Of a stretch of DNA of 64,000 nucleotides, positions 56,741 to 64,000 are shown piece after piece (position 1 is the stretch's first letter; each line of letters opens with the position of its first letter). The DNA lies in contig NZ_JAGGMM010000001.1 of NCBI RefSeq assembly GCF_017875315.1, positions 1 to 64,000 on the forward strand, in the 5' to 3' direction. The notes under the pieces are model-generated. The model ran no database searches. It saw only the letters and a program-made list of their open reading frames with translations, and was not told the DNA's origin. The stretch comes from Methanomicrobium sp. W14. Its GTDB lineage: Archaea > Halobacteriota > Methanomicrobia > Methanomicrobiales > Methanomicrobiaceae. The position numbers were made by a program, and so were the translations under genes.

Positions 56741-58459
56741 TTACTGCAGTTCGTCAAATAAGACTTTTCCCCGTATGAGGTCCCTTAATATGCCGGGGAT
56801 TTTCTGTGCATCGCACCTTATCTGCTTCATTGAGTCGCGTTCACGCAGTGTTACGGTGTTGTCCTCTTTTGTGTCGTAGTCTACGGTTACCGCAAATGGT
56901 GTTCCTACTTCGTCCTGTCTTCTGTAGCGTCTTCCTATTGCGCCTGAATCATCGTACTGTGCAATTATTCCCTCGTCCTGCACCTTCTCCATAATTTTTG
57001 AAGCAATGCTGTCAAGTCCGTCTCTTGACATGAGAGGCAGAACCGCGACCTGCACGGGAGCAATCTTTGCCGGGATATGAAGGACCTTTCTTACTTCACC
57101 GTCTACGTCCTCCTCATCGTAAGAATGTTCAAGGACACAGTAGAGTATTCTGTCTATACCGTAGGAAGGCTCTATTACGTGCGGCATGATGTATTCTCCC
57201 TGGATTTCAGTCTCCTGTTCGCGGATTTCGTATAGTTCAGGGGGTATTGTTATTTTTTCTCCGTCAAGAACGATTTCAGCACCGTTTTCTCCGGGTGTGG
57301 ACTCTGCAAGTGCGTCTGAAACGGCCTTTGCCCTGTTGCGGTATTTCGGGCCGAGTGCACCCATGTTTGGGATAATTTTTCTTTCCATGACTTTTTTCGG
57401 CTCGTCGTACGGCATGAATACGGTAAATGAGTCTTTGCTGTTCTTTGCATGTGCATTCAGGTCATAGTTTGTCCTGTCTGCTATACCTACGGTTTCAATC
57501 CACCCGAACCTTTCAGAGAAGACCTCGGCGTCCCAGCAGTCAGTGGCGTAGTGTGCACGCTCGTCAGGCAGGTGCTGCCTGAACCTTACCTTTTTCGGCT
57601 CGGCACCGCATGATATCAGAAAGTCGTGTGTAAGCGCAACGTAATACGCGACATATTCGTTTGCAATAATCCCTGACGATACGGCGTCCTTCATCGTCAT
57701 GGAAACGGGGTCGGTGCATTTCTCCTGCTGCTCTATTCCCCAGAGGGGAACGGCCCTGTCTGCATAGCGCCCGAAATTGGGATGCTTCTTGTCGTTAGGG
57801 TTGACGAATATTTCCGCTTCAGCCTGGGTAAATTCACGCAGGCGTATCATTCCCTGCCTTGGTGAAATCTCGTTTCTGTATGATTTTCCTATCTGGACTG
57901 CACCGAAAGGAAGTTTTTCCCTGTAAAATCGAAGGAGCCTTGTAAAATCCGTAAATATCCCCTGTGCTGTTTCAGGCCTGAGGTAACCCGTCCTCTGGCT
58001 TCCCGGACCGATTGTCGTGTGAAACATCAGGTTGAAATAGTGGACCTGTGCGCCGTTGAAGGTCTCCCCGCATGCCGGGCACGGCAGGTCCTTTAAAATC
58101 TCCGTCAGCTCATCGAGGCTTTTAGTCTCCGCATTCTTTATATTGTGGGCATCGCAGACGTGGTCTGCCCTGTGATATTCATTGCAGTGCGGGCACTGGA
58201 TCATTTTGTCCGCGAATCCCTTTACGTGGCCTGATGCAATGTATATGGCCTCCCCTCCTATCGTAGGGCACTCAATCTCGAAGTATCCTTCGCGTGCGAC
58301 ATAAAAATTGCGCCATACATTCTCTATTTTTCTCTTCAGCATAGCCCCGAGGGGTCCGTAGTCGATAAATCCTGCAACAGATCCGTAGCACTCTGATGTG
58401 GGCCAGACAAAGCCGCGTCTTCTTGCAAGTTCTATCACTTTATCGTAAATGTCAGCCAT
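56741..58459 (-). CDS. glyS: glycyl-tRNA synthetase (class II, alpha2)
   Basis: 572 residues. Motif 1 region GFVWPTSECYGSVAGFIDYGPLG, a zinc-type cysteine set (IQCPHCNEYHRADHVC, DLPCPACGETF) in the inserted domain, motif 2 GKSYRNEISPRQGMIRLREF, and motif 3 VIEPSYGIDRILYCVLEH followed by the C-terminal anticodon-binding domain (PVQVAVLPL). This is the archaeal/eukaryotic homodimeric type. It heads the glyS-hef pair. Confidence 0.96.
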   Translation of the reverse strand: MADIYDKVIELARRRGFVWPTSECYGSVAGFIDYGPLGAMLKRKIENVWRNFYVAREGYFEIECPTIGGEAIYIASGHVKGFADKMIQCPHCNEYHRADHVCDAHNIKNAETKSLDELTEILKDLPCPACGETFNGAQVHYFNLMFHTTIGPGSQRTGYLRPETAQGIFTDFTRLLRFYREKLPFGAVQIGKSYRNEISPRQGMIRLREFTQAEAEIFVNPNDKKHPNFGRYADRAVPLWGIEQQEKCTDPVSMTMKDAVSSGIIANEYVAYYVALTHDFLISCGAEPKKVRFRQHLPDERAHYATDCWDAEVFSERFGWIETVGIADRTNYDLNAHAKNSKDSFTVFMPYDEPKKVMERKIIPNMGALGPKYRNRAKAVSDALAESTPGENGAEIVLDGEKITIPPELYEIREQETEIQGEYIMPHVIEPSYGIDRILYCVLEHSYDEEDVDGEVRKVLHIPAKIAPVQVAVLPLMSRDGLDSIASKIMEKVQDEGIIAQYDDSGAIGRRYRRQDEVGTPFAVTVDYDTKEDNTVTLRERDSMKQIRCDAQKIPGILRDLIRGKVLFDELQ

Positions 58460-58789
58460 TTCAATATCACTCAGACAGATTGCATGTTTAAATGCTTAAT
58501 ACTGATTTTTCTGTTGGTTATTAGTTTCATCTGCGCTTAGAAAAATGCATTCTTATGCAGTTTTTTATGCGTTTTTATGTTCTTTTACGGTTCATTTTGG
58601 TATGATAAAGTTTTTTGAGGGATCTTGTTATATTCATTTTTTGTTATTTTCAGTATTCTTATCATATTGGTCAGGATATATAATTATAAAATACGGTATA
58701 AAATTGTCCTGGTTTTAAGCTCATATGTAAGATTCAATAAAATTATATAGTTTTGTGAACACTATAAAGGGAAATCTGGATTGATCAGC
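58460..58789. other. divergent intergenic region, no gene seen
   Basis: 330 AT-rich bases between glyS (leftward) and the HTH gene (rightward). TATAATTATAAAATA near 58678-58692 and AATTATATAG near 58740 are candidate TATA elements for the rightward gene. No tRNA, repeat or conserved ORF visible. Confidence 0.5.
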
Positions 58790-59425
58790 ATGGCTGCAAT
58801 AAGAAGGAAAAAGAAAATAAATACTACGGATCGTAAAAAGGAACTTTTAAGCCTTTTTAGCGACATTTCCGGTAAAACAGAGATCGTAGAGCCTATGAAG
58901 AAAATCCACGGTACTTTGCGCGACAAGGATGCAATAGAGCGTGAAGTGGCTTTGATTATGCGTGAAATCCTGGATCAGGGGCATTTTAAAACCAAACTGA
59001 AGCCCCGTGATCTGGCGTGTCTTGTATGCGGCTACTATGAGGGAAAGAACGATACCGAAATAGCACGTGAACTCGGAGACGAGAAACTTTCGAAGACAGT
59101 TGCAAGGGCACGTGTAAGACTGAAGCTTTTCCGTGACCTTGATTTTAAAATGCCTTTCGAGCGTTCTGCAATGGAGGACCTTCTTGAATCAGGCAAGACT
59201 ATGAAGGAGATAAGCGAGGAGCTTGGCATAAGTCCTTCAACGCTGCGTGAGTACCGTCATGTCATTGAACAGGAACGTGACAAAACACTTGATCCTTTCC
59301 TTGAGCGCATAAAAGACGTCATGGAAGACCGTGACCTGACTGAATCGATGACCGGAACGCTTGCAAATGACGGGCTTTCGGAAGCAATTGATACTACCGA
59401 GGCAGAGCTTGCGGATATTTCATGA
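58790..59425 (+). CDS. two-HTH DNA-binding protein (conditioned-medium-induced protein 4-like)
   Basis: 211 residues with a basic N-terminus (AAIRRKKKI), a first helix-turn-helix (about 72-110: LKPRDLACLVCGYYEGKNDT, EIARELGDEKLSKTVARARV) and a second (about 128-158: DLLESGKTMKEISEELGISP, STLREYRHVIE). The acidic C-terminus (LANDGLSEAIDTTEAELADIS) is probably disordered. The layout recalls the haloarchaeal Cmi4 protein, a tentative match from memory. TTG 58781 would add three residues; ATG 58790 is preferred. Confidence 0.75.
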   Translation: MAAIRRKKKINTTDRKKELLSLFSDISGKTEIVEPMKKIHGTLRDKDAIEREVALIMREILDQGHFKTKLKPRDLACLVCGYYEGKNDTEIARELGDEKLSKTVARARVRLKLFRDLDFKMPFERSAMEDLLESGKTMKEISEELGISPSTLREYRHVIEQERDKTLDPFLERIKDVMEDRDLTESMTGTLANDGLSEAIDTTEAELADIS

Positions 59426-59519
59426 TTATGCAATTAGAAAAATATAATTTTTTGAGAATATGTTTGCCGCAGGCATCTTCTCTATATATCATATGTGACA
59501 TAATTATATACTAATATAC

Positions 59520-60455
59520 ATGCCCACAGATATCCCGAAAAAAAATCCCGACGTCTACGGTTTAATGGCCTTTTCTTTAGTATGCCTTGTATCACTGTCA
59601 GGTTACATGGTCGCAGAGGCAAAATCCATTACAGTTACATCTCTGTACATAGAGGGTGCGCCGCAGTCGGTTGTTTTTATATCCGACCCGCATCTCCAGG
59701 ATAAGAATATTGGACATATCAGTAATGCAGTGGACATAATAAACAGCCTTAATGCTTCCGTTGTCCTGATAGGTGGCGATTTTGTGAACGGAGAAAATGA
59801 TAATTTCACTCTTCAGGAAGTATGGAGTAAAATTGATGCACCTGTTTATGCGATTTTGGGGAATCACGACTATCACTCCGGTATAAACGGAATAAACGGG
59901 CAGTACAAGATGCTTGACGTTGCCACGGAAACGAACAGGACAGTAGAAGGTTACGATATGAGTCCCCTTTCTGCCGATACCGATACTTCCGACCTTGACT
60001 TCGCGGACTCTGTTGCAGGTGTCCTTGAGGATAACGGTGTAAATGTTCTCCGAAACGAGTACGTTACTCTAGACATAAACGGAACTTCCCTGAGGGTTGT
60101 TGGTCTTGATGACGGCTGGGCCGGAATGGCAGACCCCCCGTATGTTCCGGAGAGCGACGATTTTACAATATTCATGATACATGAGCCGGAGTGCAGGGCA
60201 GACTGGGATGCGAACCTGATTCTGTCCGGTCATACTCATGGCGGTCAGTTTACCCCCCCTTTTGTTCAGATTTTAAACGAAAACGGTATAATTGAGCTGA
60301 GCGGCTATTTTGATTCAGGAACTCCTTTGTATATTACAAGCGGAATCGGTTCATCACCCCTTTTCGGGATAGAATTAAGGTATGAGTCACAGCCTGAAAT
60401 TGTGGTGATTAACCCTTCGTCACCTATAGAAGGCAGCAATGTAGTTTATGCATAA
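59520..60455 (+). CDS. membrane-anchored calcineurin-like metallophosphoesterase
   Basis: 311 residues. One N-terminal transmembrane/signal helix (about 13-30: GLMAFSLVCLVSLSGYMVAE), then the metallophosphoesterase domain: FISDPHL (motif I), LIGGDFVNG (II), LGNHDYHSG (III), IHEPE, and LSGHTHGGQFTPPF (final His motif). The arrangement resembles the YkuE/LpxH-like subgroup, which acts on lipid-linked or envelope phosphodiesters. The substrate is unknown. Separated from UPF0173 by about 165 bases. Confidence 0.88.
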   Translation: MPTDIPKKNPDVYGLMAFSLVCLVSLSGYMVAEAKSITVTSLYIEGAPQSVVFISDPHLQDKNIGHISNAVDIINSLNASVVLIGGDFVNGENDNFTLQEVWSKIDAPVYAILGNHDYHSGINGINGQYKMLDVATETNRTVEGYDMSPLSADTDTSDLDFADSVAGVLEDNGVNVLRNEYVTLDINGTSLRVVGLDDGWAGMADPPYVPESDDFTIFMIHEPECRADWDANLILSGHTHGGQFTPPFVQILNENGIIELSGYFDSGTPLYITSGIGSSPLFGIELRYESQPEIVVINPSSPIEGSNVVYA

Positions 60456-60619
60456 ATTTTTCATGAAAAATTCCATTTATCCTTTTTATTTTTTTGTTTT
60501 ATGAGTGGCGTCTCCTTCAGGTCACGTTGTTTTTATTTTGTCGAAATTTTTCTGAAGTTTTTGTTTTTCCGGTATTAATAAAAAAATATATATCGGGACG
60601 GCCCTGTAAAATAGTCATT

Positions 60620-61285
60620 ATGATAGTCAGATGGCTCGGGCATTCATGCTTTTTCCTTGAAGGCTCAAAAAATATTATGACAGACCCGTTTATGCCTTAC
60701 GGGGACTTCGGGTGCAGACCTGATATCGTTGCGGTTACGCATGCACATGGTGATCATGTCGGTGATGCGGTATCCCTTAACTGTCCTACCGTATGCCCTA
60801 ATGAGCTTGCTATATACTTATCCAAAAAAGGGCTTAAAACCGAGGCTATGAATATAGGCGGAACAATTTTCGTTGATTCCGTCAAATTCACGATGGTATA
60901 TGCTTCCCATTCGTCGTCGATTGATGATGACGGTGTACTTGTTTACGGGGGCCCTGCGTCAGGTTTTGTGATATCAATGGACGGTGTCACCGTGTATCAT
61001 GCAGGAGATACGGGTCTTTTTTCGGATATGAAGCTTATTCACGAGATGTATCACCCGGATATAGCGCTTCTTCCTATAGGAAGTAAGTTTACCATGGGGC
61101 CGTCGGAGGCTATGGTTGCAGCCGAATTTGTCGGTGCACCTGTTGTAATTCCGATGCACTACAATACTTTTCCCCTGGTTGAGCAGGACGCCTTAGCCTT
61201 TAAGGCGGCTGTTGAGAAGGTCACTGATACTAAGGTTGCAGTTTTAGAGCCCGGTGAAAGCATCGATACGGAGGAGTATCTTTAG
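60620..61285 (+). CDS. UPF0173 metal-dependent hydrolase (metallo-beta-lactamase fold)
   Basis: 221 residues. RWLGHSCFFLEG at the N-terminus, the zinc motif VTHAHGDHVGDAV, YHAGDTGLFSDMKL, LLPIGSKFTMGPSEA and IPMHYNTFPL define the UPF0173/YtkL-like family. The open frame begins at 60494 but that part is not conserved; ATG 60620 starts the family N-terminus. Substrate unknown. Confidence 0.92.
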   Translation: MIVRWLGHSCFFLEGSKNIMTDPFMPYGDFGCRPDIVAVTHAHGDHVGDAVSLNCPTVCPNELAIYLSKKGLKTEAMNIGGTIFVDSVKFTMVYASHSSSIDDDGVLVYGGPASGFVISMDGVTVYHAGDTGLFSDMKLIHEMYHPDIALLPIGSKFTMGPSEAMVAAEFVGAPVVIPMHYNTFPLVEQDALAFKAAVEKVTDTKVAVLEPGESIDTEEYL

Positions 61286-61430
61286 ATATATTCATTCCTT
61301 TTTTCGTATTTTTATTTTGGTATTATAACCTGTGTTCATTTTTATGCTTTCTCTAAGCTTTCTGTTTAATCCGTTTTTCCCTTGAAACTATCAGATAATT
61401 ACAAGTAATGGTTTTGAGTATATCTTTTCG

Positions 61431-62293
61431 ATGAGCGGAACCCCCTCTTCTTTAAAGGAGTTTGTTATCGTCCGGAATATGAACCCTGAAGAGACCAGAA
61501 TGGCTGCGGCCTGGGCAGCGGATGAAGGCTGGAACCCAGGGTTTCATGATATCGGGTGCCATTATTCCGTTGACCCGAAAGGCTGGTTTGTAGCTGAGTA
61601 TGAAGGCCGGCCTGTAGGAATCGTTCAGTTTTCAAACTATGACGACAGTTTCTCGTTCGGAGGTTTTCTGGTTGTAAGACCAGAGTTCAGAAAGACGGGA
61701 ATTGGTGATGTCCTTTTAAAAGAGGGCCTTTCGCATACAGAAGGAAGAATCTGCGGTGCTGACGGTGTTTTTGAGATGCAGGAAACTTATTCACGAAAAT
61801 ACGGGTTTATTTTTGCATACCGCAATATACGCCGGGAGGGAAATGTCAATGGTTTATCTGACAGCAACCTTCTGGGTGCATCAGACGTTTCTTTTGAAAG
61901 ACTTGCAGATTATGATTCCCGCCACTTTCCTGTAAAAAGGCATGGTTTTCTCAAAAAATGGATTGAACAAAAGGAGAGTGTATCGCTTGTCAGCTGTAAC
62001 GGCGATGAGATTGAAGGATTCGGGACTATAAGAAAGTGCTTTTCTGGCTATAAAATTGGTCCTTTGTTTGCTGAAAATTTTGGTACTGCCGAAAAAATAT
62101 TTCTTGGTCTTTGTGATTCGGTTGATTCCGAGCCGGTGTACCTTGACACTCCTGCGCCGAATGCAGGTGCGGTTTTGCTTGCGAAAAATACGGTATGAGT
62201 GAGGTTTTCGTGACTGCGAGAATGTATACGAAAGAGGTCCCAAAGCTTCCACTAAAAAACATTTTTGGTGTCACTTCTTTTGAGATGGGATGA
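61431..62293 (+). pseudogene. GNAT acetyltransferase with C-terminal frameshift
   Basis: The first frame (61431-62198, 255 residues) has an N-terminal GNAT domain (residues about 12-130: AAAWAADEGWNPG, GFLVVRPEFRKTGIGDVLLK) and a YitH/HolE-like C-terminal domain. It stops at AKNTV, but adding one A to the A5 run at 62184-62188 continues the protein as AKKYGMSEVFVTARMYTKE, then VPKLPLKNIFGVTSFEMG, ending at 62293. That tail is the conserved end of the family. So the gene is truncated by a 1-base deletion, either a real mutation or a sequence error. The enzyme substrate is unknown. Confidence 0.8.
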
Positions 62294-62414
62294 GTCTTTT
62301 ATCCATACCTGTCTCTTTTGCACGGTCGTGGAAAATTACTGCCAAAAAGAATCCAAATAATTGTTTTACCATTTTTAGTGTCCTGGTTTATTTAACCAAT
62401 AAAATTTCTCATTT

Positions 62415-63117
62415 TCAGTCCCAGCTGTCTGATATCTGATAATTTACACTTATATTGGAATATCCGATATCTTCAAAAAATACGGATTTCACGGATGACG
62501 ATTTCCATATTGGTTCTACAAACATTAACTCCTTGTTTCCCCCTCCGATGTATTGGAGATGAAATTCAACAGGTTCCTCAGAAGGATAAAAACTGCCGTT
62601 AATATAAATACAGCTTTCATATGTTCCGGACTTTTTTTTAGAGAATTCCTCTAGAGTAAGACCTCCTGGAATATTAATAACAGGCATTAAAAGTCTTGGG
62701 ATGAATTTTCTGTCAAATTCTGCTAATCTGATATTCAAATCTGATAATTCTGATTTGGATGTCTTTAAAACCATCATATTTCCACGTGATGTTTTGTCAA
62801 CTGACAGGTTCCAGTCCGTATTTAGTCTGTAAACATCAGGTTCATCATTAACTCTTTTCAGTAAACCTTCAGAAAATACCGGTTCTCCGTCAACATAAAC
62901 AGGAAGAGGAATCATGATTGTAGTTTCTCCTGTGGTTTTTACAGAATCAAGACCTGATATAGTTATGAAATAATTATTATTGCCCTCTGATCCAAAGACA
63001 AGCCATGCTGGGATATATGAAGCAAATAATAATAAAAAAAAAACCACAAATTACTGCAATGGTTACAAAAAACAAATTTTTAAGTCTGGATTTGCATTTT
63101 TTGGATTTCTCTGTCAT
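62415..63117 (-). pseudogene. secreted beta-rich protein gene with frameshift in a T10 tract
   Basis: The main frame (63047-62415) would start at a GTG without a ribosome-binding site. In another frame ATG 63117 opens MTEKSKKCKSRLKNLFFVTI followed by AVIC, a normal basic plus hydrophobic signal. A 10-base T run on the minus strand (63034-63043) separates the two frames; a single-base change there joins them into one protein of about 233 residues with a signal anchor and an extracellular domain (ISGLDSVKTTGETTIMIPLP, GSFYPSEEPVEFHLQYIGGG). No family recognised. It could be a slippage-controlled gene, a pseudogene or a sequence error. Confidence 0.65.
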
Positions 63118-63369
63118 AATTAAACCAAAAAAATAAATTAAGTTGAGTATCTAACAAGTCCCATATTATACTTGAGAGCTTCCTTTCCACATATCTCCTT
63201 TTGTATTCACCAATAAAATTGTCTCTTCATGGCACTTTGATTGAATTTTTTAAAAGGAACTTAGTGAAGATATTACTCTGGACATCCCCAGTTAGGAATA
63301 ATATGTGATTTTATAAAACTGGTTCTCACTATGAGATTGAACTATCAGTACGTGATATGTTATTCCTGT
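63118..63369. other. AT-rich intergenic segment with a diverged repeat copy
   Basis: No credible gene. It contains TTCTCACTATG at 63323-63333 followed by a TTGAACT that recurs at 63942-63962. Confidence 0.45.
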
Positions 63370-63962
63370 TCAGATACCTTCCCCTGAAACTATGATCCTG
63401 AGAACTCCGGAGACTGCTGAACTGTCGCTAACCACAAAAAAAGATGAATTGTTTCTCTCAAACGGTTTAAAAAATGAATAATATCTGAATAAATATTCAC
63501 CTGCCTGTAGCTTTGTGCCTGTTTTTACGGTCAGATTTGATACATATGTCCCTTTTTTGGATACGGTAAATTCAGAATGAGATATATTTATTTTCAGGCC
63601 CATGGGAATCAGGGCCGTGATGGTCTCATTTTCTTTGTTATTTAAATCAATATATGGAGATAAGCAGTAATTTATTATCCCCGGCCCTTTTTAATTTCCT
63701 ATGGATTATCTCATAAATATGATGTTATAATACCTCTAAATGGGATTTTCGGACTATTTGACATTAAATAATATTGTCTGAAATTATGCAGATGTAAAAT
63801 ACAGAGGAAAAGAAGGGAAGAGGATTGGTTTAATTAAAAGGTTTTGTTTTTTTAACTGGTTGATTTATGCTCTTAATAAAAAGGATAGACGCCCCCCTTT
63901 TTCTCCCCCATTTTAGAATGGGATAGTTATGTATATACCGTTTCTCACTATGTACTTGAACT
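63323..63962. repeat. pair of diverged direct repeats flanking the degenerate gene
   Basis: TTCTCACTATG then TTGAACT with a 3-base gap occurs at 63323-63343 and 63942-63962; both are followed some 20 bases later by TTATTCC. The copies bracket the degenerate gene at 63370-63690. They may be remnants of a tandem duplication unit. Confidence 0.45.
63370..63690 (-). pseudogene. degenerate paralogue of the preceding secreted protein
   Basis: The downstream frame (ATG 63603 to stop 63370, 77 residues) extends upstream without a start as IDLNNKENETITALIPMGLK. A second frame just upstream reads AGDNKLLLISIY. Joined, GDNKLLLISIY-IDLNNKENETITALIP resembles GNNNYFITISGLDSVKTTGETTIMIP of the neighbouring gene. 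The frames meet in a TATAT run near 63645-63652, so this looks like a frameshifted relative with no intact start. Part of its 5' end may be missing. Confidence 0.5.
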
Positions 63963-64000
63963 GTTATTTTTATTATTCCCCAATACAGTGTATTTTTTGG
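63691..64000. other. AT-rich end of window, no gene seen
   Basis: About 310 bases without an open frame of note. A C-rich block (GCCCCCCTTTTTCTCCCCC near 63891-63909) and several T and A runs stand out; their role is unclear. Confidence 0.4.

Overview
The window comes from a euryarchaeal methanogen-type genome, most likely of the order Methanomicrobiales (Methanoplanus/Methanolacinia-like). This rests on archaeal RNA polymerase subunits D, N and K, TBP, TFS, class I lysyl-tRNA synthetase, diphthamide and hypusine enzymes, archaeal-type PEP carboxylase and archaeal ether-lipid genes, together with a bacterial-type DNA gyrase, which is typical of that branch. No methanogenesis gene lies in the window, so the order is inferred.

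Layout. (1) 1-4.3 kb: the 3' end of a 5S rRNA (end of an rRNA operon), ppcA, then a leftward dphB-DUF357-UPF0104 operon. (2) 4.3-8.3 kb: a degenerate cis-prenyltransferase paralogue meets a canonical uppS tail to tail; uppS ends a leftward lysS-radical SAM-uppS operon. (3) 8.3-13.8 kb: three exported proteins with type IV pilin-like N-termini, two of them large PKD/beta-helix proteins with a shared C-terminal domain. (4) 13.9-18.4 kb: a leftward GTPase/DUF2073/zinc-ribbon trio (OapABC-like) and three consecutive CBS-domain genes. (5) 18.6-32.5 kb: deoxyhypusine synthase, tRNA-Ser, then the long archaeal rps13-rps4-rps11-rpoD-rpl18e-rpl13-rps9-rpoN-(tRNA-Pro)-rpoK-rps2-MEMO superoperon running into isoprenoid genes (mvk, ipk, fni, RNase J, idsA) and gltX. 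(6) 32.6-38.6 kb: TrmB-like regulator, ferredoxin plus geranylgeranyl reductase, an EF-Tu-like protein that has lost its GTPase motifs, SIMPL protein, rpiA, a small regulator and tbp. (7) 38.9-48 kb: ADP-forming acyl-CoA synthetase, TFS, archaeosortase, CDP-alcohol phosphotransferase, arfC, sppA, truD, pth2 and a second reductase. (8) 48.3-62.3 kb: gyrB-gyrA, small conserved genes, hef, glyS, an HTH protein, two hydrolases and an acetyltransferase. (9) 62-64 kb: AT-rich, decaying sequence with frameshifted genes.

A common thread is isoprenoid and envelope biology: mevalonate kinase, isopentenyl phosphate kinase, type 2 isomerase and prenyl diphosphate synthase make C20 chains; reductase plus ferredoxin saturates them; the cis-prenyltransferase pair would make the glycosyl-carrier lipid; archaeosortase and the CDP-alcohol phosphotransferase act on lipid-linked surface proteins and polar lipids; the pilin-like proteins are surface products.

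The most notable observations are a likely two-subunit cis-prenyltransferase, an fni gene whose conserved N-terminus has no ATG/GTG/TTG start (an ATA sits where the start should be), a cluster of three frameshifts in the last 2 kb (one removes the conserved tail of the acetyltransferase), and the pilin-PKD-LamG-beta-helix gene pair.
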